From NCBI RefSeq assembly GCF_900104175.1, contig NZ_FNIX01000001.1, positions 62,001 through 126,000 of the forward strand: DNA of 64,000 nt, in the 5' to 3' direction. A program made the position numbers and the translations under genes. Under the pieces are notes generated by a model. The model was not told where the DNA came from and made no database searches. It saw only the letters and a list, made by a program, of their open reading frames with translations. Origin of the DNA: Lentzea jiangxiensis. GTDB taxonomy: Bacteria > Actinomycetota > Actinomycetes > Mycobacteriales > Pseudonocardiaceae. This document shows positions 9,870 through 18,492 of this stretch, piece after piece. The stretch's first letter is position 1; each line of letters opens with the position of its first letter.

Positions 9870-10841
9870 GTGCGCCTGGGCGTTCTCGACGTGGGTTCCA
9901 ACACCGTCCACCTCTTGGTGGTGGACGCGCATCGTGGTGCCCACCCCATCCCCATGACGTCCGAGAAGACGATCCTTCGTCTCGCCGAGCAGTTGGACGG
10001 CTCCGGTCAGCTATCCAAAGCGGGTGCTGACCAGCTCGTCCGTGCCGTGGCCGCCGCGAAGGCGTCGGCCAAGCGGTCCGGCTGCGAGGACCTGATGGCG
10101 TTCGCGACCTCGGCGGTGCGCGAGGCGGGCAACTCCGCCGAGGTGCTCGACCGGGTGCGCACCGAGACCGGGGTCGACCTCAAGGTCCTGTCCGGCGAGG
10201 ACGAGGCGAAGTACACCTTCCTCGCGGTCCGCCGCTGGTACGGCTGGTCCGCGGGCAAGTTGCTCTGCCTCGACATCGGCGGCGGCTCGCTCGAGCTCGC
10301 CGTCGGTCGGGACGAGAACCCCGACCTGGCCTTCTCCGTGCCGCTCGGCGCGGGCAGGCTCACCAGGACCAGGTTCCGCAAGGACCCGCCCCGGCGCTCG
10401 GAGGTCCGCGAGACCACCGACTGGCTCGCCGAGCAGCTCGCGCCCGTGGCGCGGAAGCTCAAACGCGCGGGTGAACCCGATCGAGTGGTTGCGACCTCGA
10501 AAACCTTCCGAACGCTGGCGCGGCTCACCGGGGCCGCGCCATCGTCTGCCGGTCCCAGGGCGCGCCGGGTGCTCACCGACGCGGGCCTGCGGCAGCTGAT
10601 CGCGTTCATTTCCCGGATGTCGGCCGGCGACCTCGCCGAGCTGGAAGGCGTGAGCACCTCGCGCGCCCACCAGCTCCTGGCGGGCGCGCTGGTCGCGGAG
10701 GCAACGATGCGAGCCCTGTCACTCACGCAGCTGGAGATTTGCCCGTGGGCGCTCCGGGAGGGTGTCATCCTCCGGCGGCTGGACCACACTGATGGGACGG
10801 ACCAGAACGATGCTGGCCTGACCGGGGCACGGTGGAGTTGA
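9870..10841 (+). CDS. Ppx/GppA exopolyphosphatase-family protein
   Basis: A 323-residue member of the ASKHA-fold Ppx/GppA family, which releases phosphate from polyphosphate or pppGpp. It shows DVGSNTVHLLVVD (phosphate-1 loop) at the N-terminus, ATSAVREAGN, and the second loop LDIGGGSLELA. It is the short two-domain form (about 320 residues) like Rv0496 of M. tuberculosis, lacking the C-terminal HD-like domain of E. coli enzymes. Location next to senX3-regX3 supports a link to phosphate metabolism. GTG start fits the leaderless pattern; the stop overlaps the next ATG (ATGA). Confidence 0.92.
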   Translation: MRLGVLDVGSNTVHLLVVDAHRGAHPIPMTSEKTILRLAEQLDGSGQLSKAGADQLVRAVAAAKASAKRSGCEDLMAFATSAVREAGNSAEVLDRVRTETGVDLKVLSGEDEAKYTFLAVRRWYGWSAGKLLCLDIGGGSLELAVGRDENPDLAFSVPLGAGRLTRTRFRKDPPRRSEVRETTDWLAEQLAPVARKLKRAGEPDRVVATSKTFRTLARLTGAAPSSAGPRARRVLTDAGLRQLIAFISRMSAGDLAELEGVSTSRAHQLLAGALVAEATMRALSLTQLEICPWALREGVILRRLDHTDGTDQNDAGLTGARWS

Positions 10842-12097
10842 TGAGTCGAGAGAGCGGATCCGACCAGACGCAGCGCACGGTCGCTGAGCTGCTCGCCCAG
10901 TACGGGGGCAGCGCGGAGAGCGCGCCACGTCGGCGACGCCGCCGGTCTGCGGACGAAGAGGACGACGTCCAGCAGCCGGAGACCGCACCCCAGACGATCA
11001 TCGAGCGGGTCCTGTCCGACAGCGGCCGGCTGATGGCGATCCGCGACGACGCCGTCGCACCGACCGGCCGTCGCGCCGCACCCGAACCGACGGCGCCCGC
11101 CGCCCCGCCGGTCGTCGACCGCACCGCGTACCCGCCGAAACCGCAGGCCGCGCCGCAGCCCTCGCAGCAACTGCCGGTGCCGCCGGCGCAGCCGCCGCAG
11201 GTCCGCAGACCGGCCCCGCCGCAGCCCGCCCCGCCCGCGCCCCAGCCCGCGGCACCGGTGCCACCGCCCCCGGCGGCCACCGAGCAGACCCGGCAGGTGC
11301 CGCAGGTCCGCGACCAGCCGTCGCGCTCGGACATGCCGCGCCCGGACGCGGGCCGCCTCGAGGCGCGGCTCGACCAGGGCCCCGCGTCGCGGACGGACAT
11401 CACCAGGCCGCAGCCGGTGCCGCCGTCCGTGCAGGTGCCGGTCCCCGGCCCGCCGCGCGAGGCGATGACCGAGCAGCTCCCGCGCATCCCGGCGAAGGCG
11501 CCCGTGGACAAGATCGCCGCGCTCGAGACCGAGTCCGTGCTGATCGTGCCGCCCGCCCCGCCGAAGCTGCCGGAGCCGTTGCCGGGCAACCAGCCCGACG
11601 CCTGGTTCGGCGACGACGACGACCCGAACGTCCACACCGACCTGTCGATGGCGCCGATGGAGTCGACCGCGGCGCACCCCGGCCCGTACGTGGACGACGA
11701 CTCGCAGGAGTACGCCGCCTACCGCGCCGAGGACGACCACCTCGCCGACGACGACGCCGAGGACGACGACGAGGGTCCCGCCGGGCTCGACGACGCCGGT
11801 GAGGCGGAGGAGCTCGCCGAAGCCGAACCGCGGTCGGCCGGCAAGGAGTGGCTGGTCATGATCGGCCAGCTCGCCGTCGGCGTGCTCGGCGGCGCCGGTC
11901 TGTGGCTCGCCTTCAACTACCTGTGGCGCTCGCTTCCCGCCGCCGCACTCGTGGTGGCGCTTTTCGTTACCGTGGGCCTGGTGTTGCTGGTGCGAAAGAT
12001 CCGCCGAGCGGACGATCTGCAGACCACCGTCCTGGCCGTGCTCGTCGGCCTCATCGTGACAGTCTCACCAGCGGCGATGCTGCTGGTGAAGAGTTGA
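10841..12097 (+). CDS. Proline-rich membrane protein (Rv0497-like)
   Basis: A 418-residue protein with a long, low-complexity cytoplasmic part and a membrane C-terminus. Residues 1-60 include a conserved-looking segment [11 protein letters not shown]; 60-230 are Pro/Gln/Ala-rich; about 265-325 are strongly acidic (runs of Asp/Glu). Three transmembrane helices follow (about 330-418), ending in AAMLLVKS. The ATG at 10841 has GGTGG 6 bases upstream and overlaps the ppx stop; a GTG nine bases earlier is possible. The same position after ppx is held by a Pro-rich membrane protein in mycobacteria (Rv0497). No enzymatic motif; function unknown. Confidence 0.85.
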   Translation: MSRESGSDQTQRTVAELLAQYGGSAESAPRRRRRRSADEEDDVQQPETAPQTIIERVLSDSGRLMAIRDDAVAPTGRRAAPEPTAPAAPPVVDRTAYPPKPQAAPQPSQQLPVPPAQPPQVRRPAPPQPAPPAPQPAAPVPPPPAATEQTRQVPQVRDQPSRSDMPRPDAGRLEARLDQGPASRTDITRPQPVPPSVQVPVPGPPREAMTEQLPRIPAKAPVDKIAALETESVLIVPPAPPKLPEPLPGNQPDAWFGDDDDPNVHTDLSMAPMESTAAHPGPYVDDDSQEYAAYRAEDDHLADDDAEDDDEGPAGLDDAGEAEELAEAEPRSAGKEWLVMIGQLAVGVLGGAGLWLAFNYLWRSLPAAALVVALFVTVGLVLLVRKIRRADDLQTTVLAVLVGLIVTVSPAAMLLVKS

Positions 12098-12939
12098 CCG
12101 CCCGCGTCCCGGTCGGGCTCTCCACGGCGTCGGTCTACCCGCAGCCCGCCGGAGCGGCGTTCGACATCGCGTCCGAACTGGGCTACGACGGCGTCGAGCT
12201 GATGGTGTGGGCCGACCCGGTGTCGCAGGACATCCGCGCGGTCGACCGCCTGTCGTCCCGGACGGGCATGCCGGTGCTCGCCGTGCACGCGCCCTGCCTG
12301 CTGATCTCGCAGCGCGTGTGGTCACCGGACCCGGCCGAGCGCCTGCGCCGGGCTGTTTCGGCGGCGGCGGACCTGGGGGCGCCGACCGTGGTCCTGCACC
12401 CGCCGTTCCGGTGGCAGCGCAAGTACGCGGACGGCTTCGCCGAGCTGGTCTCGTCGCTGGAGGACGAGAGCGGCATCGCGATCGCCGTGGAGAACATGTT
12501 CCCGGTGAAGCGACCCCTGGGCCGCGGTCGCTCGGTGGAGATGAACGCCTTCAAGCCGTCGGTCGACCCGACCGACGTGGGACACCGCAACTACACGCTC
12601 GACCTGTCGCACTCCGCCGCGGCCCACATGGACGCCCTGGAGCTGGCGAAGCGGATGGGGGACGGGCTGCGGCACGTCCACCTCGCCGACGGCTCCGGTG
12701 CGCCGAAGGACGAGCACATGGTGCCGGGACGCGGGACCCAGCCCTGTGCGGAGCTCTGCGAGATGCTGGCGCGGGGCGGGTTCGACGGGCAGGTCGTGCT
12801 GGAGGTCAACACCCGGCGGGCCGGGTCCGTGGACGCTCGGCGGGAGATGCTGGCCGAGTCGTTGTTGTTCGCCCGGCTGCACCTGGACTGGGCTGCCGAG
12901 GGTGGGGCCGGGAAGGCCCGGCCCGGGATTTCCCGCTGA
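12094..12939 (+). CDS. Sugar phosphate isomerase/epimerase family protein (xylose isomerase-like TIM barrel)
   Basis: A 281-residue AP_endonuc_2-type TIM barrel. Typical strand ends are visible: [71 protein letters not shown] and VVLEVNTR, with metal-binding His/Glu/Asp at these positions. The exact reaction is unknown. The TTG at 12094 overlaps the stop of the membrane-protein gene (TTGA) and has GGTGAAG upstream, so I prefer it; the frame is open further upstream only as a shadow. It corresponds by position to Rv0498. Confidence 0.88.
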   Translation: MTARVPVGLSTASVYPQPAGAAFDIASELGYDGVELMVWADPVSQDIRAVDRLSSRTGMPVLAVHAPCLLISQRVWSPDPAERLRRAVSAAADLGAPTVVLHPPFRWQRKYADGFAELVSSLEDESGIAIAVENMFPVKRPLGRGRSVEMNAFKPSVDPTDVGHRNYTLDLSHSAAAHMDALELAKRMGDGLRHVHLADGSGAPKDEHMVPGRGTQPCAELCEMLARGGFDGQVVLEVNTRRAGSVDARREMLAESLLFARLHLDWAAEGGAGKARPGISR

Positions 12940-13130
12940 CGCGCGAGTCGCCGGTCGGCCTGCGTTGGCTGCGGTTCCAGCGGGGGGTTGCGCCGGCGCG
13001 GTCGGGTCGCCTTGCGAGGGTGGTTCTCCAGGTCGGGACGAAGCCCGGCGGCGTCGGGTTCATCCGGCTCGCTGCGCGTCGTCCCGCCAGGCGAAGTGAG
13101 TCCCCGCCGCCGGTAAGTCGACTGGCGAGT

Positions 13131-13136
13131 TAGGGT
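13131..13136 (+). promoter_or_regulatory. -10 element for leaderless proline dehydrogenase mRNA
   Basis: TAGGGT, 7 bases before the GTG at 13144; no ribosome binding site. The 190 bases before it (12940-13130) hold no recognisable gene. Confidence 0.55.
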
Positions 13137-13143
13137 TCGTGGT

Positions 13144-14040
13144 GTGGACCCGCTGCGAGCGTTGATCATGGCCGCGTCTCGCAACGAGACGGTTCGGCAC
13201 CTCGTCGCCAACGCGCCCATCAGTCGTGACGTCGTGAAGCGGTTCGTGGCTGGTGAGAGCACGAAGGACGCTGTCGAGGTCGTGCGGGGTCTTGGGCTGC
13301 CGGTGACGCTGGACTACCTCGGTGAGGACACCACGGACAAGGCGCAGGCCGAGAAGACCGTTCAGGCGTACCTGGAGCTTCTCGACGCCCTGCACGCCGC
13401 CGGGTTGGCCGGGGACGCGGAGGTGAGCGTCAAGTTGTCCGCGGTCGGGCAGTCGCTCGACGAGGCCCTCGCGCTGACGAACGCCTCCCGGATCTGCGCC
13501 GCCGCCGAGCAGTGCGGGACGACCGTCACGCTCGACATGGAGGACCACACCACCACCGACTCGACGTTGCGGGTGCTGCGCGAACTGCGGCGCACCTGGC
13601 CGTGGGTGGGGGCGGTGCTGCAGACGTACCTGCACCGGACGCTCGACGACTGCCGGGAGCTGTCCGGGGCCGGGAGCAGGGTCAGGCTGGTCAAGGGCGC
13701 CTACGCGGAGCCTCCCGAGGTGGCGGTCCAGGACCCGCACGAGGTCGACCTGAACTACGTGCGGTGCGCGAACGTCCTGCTGGCGGGCGAGGGGTACCCG
13801 ATGTTCGCCACGCACGACCCGAGGCTGGTCGAGATCATCGGCGAGCGGGCCCGCTGGTACGGCAAAACGGACTTCGAGTACCAGATGCTGTACGGCATCC
13901 GGCCCGAGGAGCAGAAGCGTCTCGGCACCCGCGTTTATGTCCCCTACGGCGAGCAGTGGTACGGATATCTCATGCGGCGACTTGCGGAACGGCCTGCCAA
14001 CGTGACTTTCTTCCTGCGGTCGCTGGCCAGCCGCTCATGA
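13144..14040 (+). CDS. putB: Proline dehydrogenase (monofunctional)
   Basis: A 298-residue FAD-dependent enzyme oxidising proline to pyrroline-5-carboxylate. TIM-barrel motifs are visible: EVSVKLSAVGQ, TLDMEDH, QTYLHRTLDDC, RLVKGAY, and the C-terminal substrate-binding RVYVPYGEQWYGYLMRRL followed by ERPAN, whose Tyr/Arg/Arg set is diagnostic of proline dehydrogenases. Length fits the monofunctional PutB type (about 300), without the P5C dehydrogenase half. The thioesterase gene overlaps its stop (ATGA) and proC follows, so degradative and biosynthetic P5C enzymes are encoded side by side. GTG start with leaderless -10. Confidence 0.93.
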   Translation: MDPLRALIMAASRNETVRHLVANAPISRDVVKRFVAGESTKDAVEVVRGLGLPVTLDYLGEDTTDKAQAEKTVQAYLELLDALHAAGLAGDAEVSVKLSAVGQSLDEALALTNASRICAAAEQCGTTVTLDMEDHTTTDSTLRVLRELRRTWPWVGAVLQTYLHRTLDDCRELSGAGSRVRLVKGAYAEPPEVAVQDPHEVDLNYVRCANVLLAGEGYPMFATHDPRLVEIIGERARWYGKTDFEYQMLYGIRPEEQKRLGTRVYVPYGEQWYGYLMRRLAERPANVTFFLRSLASRS

Positions 14041-14819
14041 CCTTCTCCAAGTTCAGCGCGGTCCGGTCTCTCGGTGACGGAACGTTCACCGCGTCCCTGC
14101 CCGCCGAGTGGACCGTCGGCCCCAAGCCCCACGGCGGGTTCCTGCTGGCGGTGATGACGCGTGCGGCCGCCCAGGTGGTCGATGCGGAGCCGTTGGCCGT
14201 GTCCGCGCAGTTCCTGCGGGCTCCCGAGGTGGGGCCGGTGCTCGTCCGCACCGACGTGCGCAAGGCGGGGCGGACGGCGACGGTCATCGCGGTGTCGCTG
14301 GAGCAGCGCGGGCAGGTGTGCGTCGAGGCGTCGGTGACGACCGGGCGCATCCCCGAGCACCGGGCCGACTACGTGAACCTGCCGGCGATGCCCGCCGCGC
14401 CGCCGGCCGGTGCGGTGGAGCTGGGCACGTTCCCGACCGGCGGTGCCTACAAGGTGGGCTCCCTCTGCGACCTGCGGGTGGACCGGGAGTCGGCGTCGTT
14501 CCTCGACCGGCGCACGGACGGGCCGCTGACGTTCAAGCTGTGGGCGCGGCCGGTCGACGAGCAGCCGGACCCGTACTTCGCGCTGGTCGCCGGGGACCTG
14601 TCGATGCCGGTGACGTTCAACCTCGGGCGCTTCGGGTGGTCGCCGACGGTGCAGCTGACGGCGCTGCTGCGCGCGCGGCCCGCGCCGGGGTGGCTGCGCA
14701 TCCACGTCAGCTGCCAGGCGGTGCACGGGCAGTGGTTCGACGAGGACGCCACGGTCATCGACTCGGCCGGGCGGCTGGTGTGCCAGGCACGGCAGCTGGC
14801 GCTGTCACCCGCTGTGTGA
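14037..14819 (+). CDS. Acyl-CoA thioesterase family protein (double hotdog)
   Basis: A 260-residue TesB/4HBT-like double hotdog protein. The N-terminal hotdog contains WTVGPKPHGGFLLAVMTRAA, where the HGG segment is typical of the central helix, and AQFLRAPEVGPVLVRTDV. The C-terminal hotdog contains LTFKLWARPVDEQPD, a conserved-looking active-site aspartate region, and HGQWFDEDATVIDSAGRLV. The family hydrolyses acyl-CoA; the substrate is unknown. Start overlaps the stop of proline dehydrogenase by four bases. In mycobacteria a thioesterase-family gene lies in the same neighbourhood, before proC. Confidence 0.85.
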   Translation: MTFSKFSAVRSLGDGTFTASLPAEWTVGPKPHGGFLLAVMTRAAAQVVDAEPLAVSAQFLRAPEVGPVLVRTDVRKAGRTATVIAVSLEQRGQVCVEASVTTGRIPEHRADYVNLPAMPAAPPAGAVELGTFPTGGAYKVGSLCDLRVDRESASFLDRRTDGPLTFKLWARPVDEQPDPYFALVAGDLSMPVTFNLGRFGWSPTVQLTALLRARPAPGWLRIHVSCQAVHGQWFDEDATVIDSAGRLVCQARQLALSPAV

Positions 14820-14829
14820 GACTTGACCG

Positions 14830-15639
14830 ATGACGAAGATCGCGGTGCTCGGCGCGGGCAAGATCGGTGAGGCGCTGCTGTCCGGGCTCCTGCAGGGCGG
14901 CCGCGCGGCCGCCGATCTGATGTTCACGGAGAAGCACGAGTCCCGGGCCCGGTCGCTGACCGAGCAGTACGGGTTCGAGGCCGTCACGGTCGCGGGCGCG
15001 GCCGCCCGGGCCGACGTGCTGGTCGTGGCGGTCAAGCCGCAGGACATCGAGCCGCTGCTCACCGAACTGTCGCCGGTGCTGCGTCCGGGAACGCTCATCG
15101 TGTCGTTGTGCGCGGGTCTGCCGACGGCCCTGTACGAGCGCAGGCTGCCCGCGGGCACGCCGGTGGTGCGGGTCATGCCGAACACGCCGATGGTCGTCGG
15201 TGAGGCGATGAGCGCGGTCTCCGGCGGGTCCAACGCGACGGCCGAGCACCTCAAGGTCGTCGAGGAGCTGCTGTCGACCGTGGGCAAGGTCGCGGTGGTG
15301 CCGGAGTCGCAGCAGGACGCGGTGACGGCGCTGTCGGGGTCCGGTCCCGCGTACTTCTTCTTCCTGGTCGAGGCGATGATCGACGCCGGCATCCTGCTCG
15401 GCATCCCGCGTGACCTGGCCTCCCAGCTCATCATCCAGTCGGCGGTGGGCGCCGCGACGATGCTCGCCGAGGGCACGAGCCACCCGGTGATCCTGCGCGA
15501 GGCCGTCACGTCGCCCGCCGGCACGACCATCATGGCGATCCGCGAGCTCGAGAAGCACGGCGTCCGGGCGGCCCTGCTCGCGGCCATCGAGAGCGCCCGC
15601 GACCGGTCCGTCGAGCTGGGTCGGCAGCACGAGGACTGA
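14830..15639 (+). CDS. proC: Pyrroline-5-carboxylate reductase
   Basis: A 269-residue enzyme for the last step of proline synthesis, reducing P5C with NAD(P)H. The Rossmann motif VLGAGKIGEALLSG is at the N-terminus; VVAVKPQDI, VMPNTPMVVGEAM, and the dimerisation/active-site segment ALSGSGPAYFF follow; the C-terminus has EAVTSPAGTTIMAI. Length is normal. The ATG lies 10 bases after the thioesterase stop. GAGACT at 14818-14823 lies 6 bases upstream of the ATG and may be a weak internal promoter. Confidence 0.96.
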   Translation: MTKIAVLGAGKIGEALLSGLLQGGRAAADLMFTEKHESRARSLTEQYGFEAVTVAGAAARADVLVVAVKPQDIEPLLTELSPVLRPGTLIVSLCAGLPTALYERRLPAGTPVVRVMPNTPMVVGEAMSAVSGGSNATAEHLKVVEELLSTVGKVAVVPESQQDAVTALSGSGPAYFFFLVEAMIDAGILLGIPRDLASQLIIQSAVGAATMLAEGTSHPVILREAVTSPAGTTIMAIRELEKHGVRAALLAAIESARDRSVELGRQHED

Positions 15640-15692
15640 CCGAAGTGAGGCCCGGCGCCACTTGGCCGTCGCAGGAGCCACACCAGTCCCGC

Positions 15693-15698
15693 TACTCT
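15693..15698 (+). promoter_or_regulatory. Probable -10 element for the BldC-like gene
   Basis: TACTCT, about 77 bases before the start codon. It implies a roughly 70-base leader containing the hairpin at 15722-15744. Confidence 0.4.
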
Positions 15699-15721
15699 CA
15701 GGGCAGCACGTGCGTGTCGAA

Positions 15722-15744
15722 CCGTCGGTGGGGAAGACCGACGG
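15722..15744 (+). promoter_or_regulatory. Leader hairpin flanked by direct repeats
   Basis: Perfect 8-bp stem CCGTCGGT / ACCGACGG with loop GGGGAAG. The 9-base direct repeat CGTGTCGAA lies just before (15713-15721) and after (15752-15760), the second copy ending 14 bases before the start codon. A role in controlling the BldC-like gene is inferred only. Confidence 0.4.
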
Positions 15745-15774
15745 CACGACACGTGTCGAAGGATGCGGTGATGT

Positions 15775-15987
15775 ATGCCTGCGAAGGAGAACGAACGAAC
15801 AGGTCTCGCTCAGGTGCAGTTCCTGACCGTGGCTGAAGTGGCCTCGATGATGCGGGTCTCCAAGATGACCGTGTACCGCCTGGTGCACTCCGGCGAGCTG
15901 CCCGCGGTGCGGGTCGGCAAGTCGTTCCGGGTGCCCGAGAAGGCGGTCCACGCCTACCTGGAGAACGCGTACTTCGACGCTGGCTGA
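15775..15987 (+). CDS. BldC-like small helix-turn-helix DNA-binding protein
   Basis: A 70-residue protein of the MerR-like excisionase/BldC family. The HTH is FLTVAEVASMMRVSKMTVYR (residues 16-35), followed by LVHSGELPAVRVGKSFR, the wing, and VPEKAVHAYLENAY. It corresponds by position (after proC) and sequence type to Rv0500A of mycobacteria. In Streptomyces, BldC proteins bind DNA as asymmetric head-to-tail oligomers on direct repeats. AAGGA lies 11 bases upstream of the ATG. A second family member is encoded at 43928-44134. Confidence 0.9.
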   Translation: MPAKENERTGLAQVQFLTVAEVASMMRVSKMTVYRLVHSGELPAVRVGKSFRVPEKAVHAYLENAYFDAG

Positions 15988-16008
15988 AGGCCGGTGAACC
16001 CCGCCGGG

Positions 16009-16014
16009 TAGACT
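16009..16014 (+). promoter_or_regulatory. -10 element for the bS22 gene
   Basis: TAGACT, a strong actinobacterial -10 match, with TGAAGG (15985-15990) as a weak -35 at 18-base spacing. The resulting leader is about 87 bases and contains the palindrome GGCGCGCC twice (16036-16043 and 16067-16074). Confidence 0.5.
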
Positions 16015-16107
16015 GGTAGGCCGATCGTGCTTACCGGCGCGCCGTGCTTGACACGGCCAAGGCTGGGGCGCGCCAGTCAAAGCAACGTCTAGAGCGAAGG
16101 AACCCGC

Positions 16108-16209
16108 ATGGGCTCGGTCATCAAGAAGCGCCGCAAGCGCATGTCGAAGAAGAAGCACCGCAAGCTGCTGCGCAAGACCAGGGTCCAGCGCAGGAAGCGC
16201 GGCAAGTAA
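16108..16209 (+). CDS. 30S ribosomal protein bS22 (AURKAIK family)
   Basis: A 33-residue, extremely basic protein: it starts [19 protein letters not shown] and ends RRKRGK. The sequence type matches the small actinobacterial ribosomal protein bS22 seen in mycobacterial ribosome structures and encoded after proC and the BldC-like gene (Rv0500B). GCGAAGG lies upstream of the ATG and a terminator follows directly. It is often missed by gene finders because of its size. Two-thirds of residues are Lys or Arg, which is expected for an rRNA-binding peptide. Confidence 0.93.
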   Translation: MGSVIKKRRKRMSKKKHRKLLRKTRVQRRKRGK

Positions 16210-16225
16210 GCCCGCGTGCGCTCTG

Positions 16226-16270
16226 CCGCCGCCGGCCTCCTCTCGGAGGAGACCGGCGGCGGTTGCGTTT
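16226..16270 (+). terminator. Terminator after bS22
   Basis: Two stacked perfect stems (CCGCCGCCGG / CCGGCGGCGG and CTCCTC / GAGGAG, loop TCG) beginning 16 bases after the stop and followed by TTGCGTTT. Confidence 0.8.
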
Positions 16271-16438
16271 CTCCGGCCCCACCCCCTGATCGGGTGTTTG
16301 CGCCGATCCGGATGTCACCGCGTGGGACGGGGCGGCACACCGCGGGAACTGGGCCGCCGTTCGGGTGATTGGCCTGTGAGCCCGCGTGACCTGCGTCAAG
16401 ACGGCGTTCCGGCCCCCTCCGGTTTCCGATCCGGTCTG

Positions 16439-16444
16439 TAGCAT
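16439..16444 (+). promoter_or_regulatory. -10 element for the epimerase gene
   Basis: TAGCAT, 35 bases before the ATG at 16480. The 165 bases before it hold no gene. Confidence 0.4.
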
Positions 16445-16479
16445 CGACCAATCGCACCGCCCTTCGTGCTTGGAGTCGC

Positions 16480-17517
16480 ATGACGCCCAAGGTCGTCCTC
16501 GTCACCGGAGTCAGCCGCTTCCTCGGCGGCCACCTCGCCGCGCGCTTCGCCGCGAACCCGGACGTCGAGCGCGTGCTCGGCGTGGACACCGAGCCGCCGC
16601 CGCGCGACCTGCTGCGCCGGATGGGCAGGGCGGAGTTCGTGCGGGCCGACATCCGCAACCCGCTGATCGCGAAGGTCATCTCCACCGCGAACGTGGACAC
16701 GGTCGTCCACGCCTCCGTCACCGCCAACCCGGCCGGGCCCACCGGTCGCACGGTGATGAAGGAGATGAACGTCATCGGCACCATGCAACTGCTGGCCGCG
16801 TGCCAGAAGTCGCCCAAGGTGCGCAAGCTCGTCGTGAAGTCCACCAGCGCCGTCTACGGCTCCAGCAGCCGCGACCCGGCGGTGTTCACCGAGGACATGA
16901 GCCCGAAGGACCTGCCGTCGTCCGGCTACGCCAAGGACGCGGTGGAGGTCGAGGGGTACGTGCGCGGGTTCGGCCGCCGCAGGCCGGACGTGAACGTCAC
17001 CACGCTGCGCTTCACGAACTTCATCGGGCCGCGCATCGACACGGTGCTGACCCGCTACTTCGCCCTCCCGGTCGTGCCCACGGTGCTGGGCTACGACGCC
17101 CGCGTGCAGCTGCTGCACTCCGAGGACGCCCTGGCGGTCCTGGAGCGCGCGACGATGCACGACCTGCCCGGTGTCTACAACGTGGGCGGCGACGGCGTGC
17201 TGCTGCTGTCGCAGGCGATCCGCCGGGCGGGCAGGCTGAACCTGCCGGTGCCCAGCTCCGCCGTGCCCACGGTCGGCGGCTTCTTCCGGAGCGCCCGGCT
17301 CGTCGACTTCTCGCCCGACCAGATGAGGTTCCTCAACTGGGGGCGCGTGGTCGACACGACCCTGCTGAAGAAGGAGTTCGGGTTCACGCCGCGGTGGACC
17401 ACCCAGCAGGCGTTCGACGACTACGTGAACGGGCGGGGCCTGAAGCCGCTCGTCGACCCGGAGACGGTTGCGGCCGCGGAACGGGGAATCCTCGACGTGG
17501 CCGCCCGTTTCCGCTGA
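16480..17517 (+). CDS. NAD-dependent epimerase/dehydratase (extended SDR)
   Basis: A 345-residue extended SDR acting on a nucleotide-sugar-like substrate. The N-terminal VLVTGVSRFLGGHLA gives the TGxxxxxGxxL NAD motif; VDTVVHASVTANP, KSTSAVYGSS and SGYAKDAVE (YxxxK) supply the catalytic segment. The C-terminal part carries RVQLLHSEDALAVLERA and GVYNVGGDG. It corresponds to the GalE2-annotated Rv0501 by position, but the real substrate is not known. It begins a likely two-gene unit with the acyltransferase 24 bases downstream. Confidence 0.9.
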   Translation: MTPKVVLVTGVSRFLGGHLAARFAANPDVERVLGVDTEPPPRDLLRRMGRAEFVRADIRNPLIAKVISTANVDTVVHASVTANPAGPTGRTVMKEMNVIGTMQLLAACQKSPKVRKLVVKSTSAVYGSSSRDPAVFTEDMSPKDLPSSGYAKDAVEVEGYVRGFGRRRPDVNVTTLRFTNFIGPRIDTVLTRYFALPVVPTVLGYDARVQLLHSEDALAVLERATMHDLPGVYNVGGDGVLLLSQAIRRAGRLNLPVPSSAVPTVGGFFRSARLVDFSPDQMRFLNWGRVVDTTLLKKEFGFTPRWTTQQAFDDYVNGRGLKPLVDPETVAAAERGILDVAARFR

Positions 17518-17541
17518 TCTTGCTTTGAGGAGATGAACGCA

Positions 17542-18492
17542 GTGGCAGGAGCACGCGTTATCCCGCTGCACGACCCGGAACGCGACGCCGCGCGCAGAGC
17601 GCGCCACGTCGAGGTGGTTCCCGAACCGGAGCAGCAGCAGTCCGCGACACCGGACTGGGAACGCAGGCTGACCGACCTGCTGGCGTTCGCGCGCAGGCGG
17701 CTCGCGGGCGACTACGAGGTCGACGAGTTCGGCTTCGACCGCGACCTCACCGAGAACGTGCTGATGCCGCCGCTGAAGCCGCTGTACGAGAAGTGGTTCC
17801 GCGTCGAGACGATCGGCCTGAACAACGTCCCGATGGCGGGCGGCGCGCTGATCGTGGCGAACCACTCCGGCACGGTGCCGCTCGACGCCCTGATGACCGC
17901 GTACGGCATCGCGTCCGAGCACCCGGCGCACCGGCCCCTGCGCGGCCTCGGCGCGGACCTGGTGTTCCGCACGCCGGTGCTCGGCGCCCTGGCCCGCAAG
18001 GGCGGCCAGACGCTCGCCTGCAACGCCGACGCCGAGCGCCTGCTGTCGTCCGGTGAGCTCGTCGGCGTGTGGCCGGAGGGCTTCAAGGGCATCGGCAAGC
18101 CGTTCAAGGACCGCTACAAGCTGCAGCGCTTCGGCCGCGGCGGCTTCGTGTCGGCGGCGCTCAAGACCGGCGTGCCGATCATCCCGGTCTCGATCGTCGG
18201 GGCCGAGGAGATCTACCCGATGATCGGCGACATCAAGGCGCTGGCGAGGCTGCTGGGCTTCCCGTACTTCCCGGTGACGCCGTTCTTCCCGCTGCTCGGG
18301 CCGCTGGGCGCCATCCCGCTGCCGTCGAAGTGGTACATCGAGTTCGGCGAGCCGATCCGCACCGACGTCTTCGGCGAGAACGCGGCCGACGACCCGATGC
18401 TGGTGTTCAACCTCACCGACCAGGTGCGCGAGACGATCCAGCAGACCCTGTACCGGCTGCTCACCCAGCGTCGGAACGTGTTCCTCGGCTGA
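17542..18492 (+). CDS. Lysophospholipid acyltransferase family protein
   Basis: A 316-residue PlsC-like acyltransferase (Rv0502-like by position). The acyltransferase signature appears as VANHSGTVPLD, a variant of the HX4D block with longer spacing, then block III GVWPEGFKGIGKP, and PIIPVSIVGAEEIYPM. A charged N-terminal extension (about 1-60) precedes the domain. I prefer the GTG at 17542, because GAGGAG (17527-17532) is 9 bases upstream; the ATG at 17533 directly abuts that site. The acyl acceptor is unknown. The last 32 bases overlap the convergent fusion gene. Confidence 0.85.
   Translation: MAGARVIPLHDPERDAARRARHVEVVPEPEQQQSATPDWERRLTDLLAFARRRLAGDYEVDEFGFDRDLTENVLMPPLKPLYEKWFRVETIGLNNVPMAGGALIVANHSGTVPLDALMTAYGIASEHPAHRPLRGLGADLVFRTPVLGALARKGGQTLACNADAERLLSSGELVGVWPEGFKGIGKPFKDRYKLQRFGRGGFVSAALKTGVPIIPVSIVGAEEIYPMIGDIKALARLLGFPYFPVTPFFPLLGPLGAIPLPSKWYIEFGEPIRTDVFGENAADDPMLVFNLTDQVRETIQQTLYRLLTQRRNVFLG

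Noticed and set aside
16048-16053. TTGACA before bS22 as a -35 box
   Set aside because: The position 17-18 bases downstream (CGCCAG) has no -10 resemblance; TAGACT at 16009 is the better promoter.
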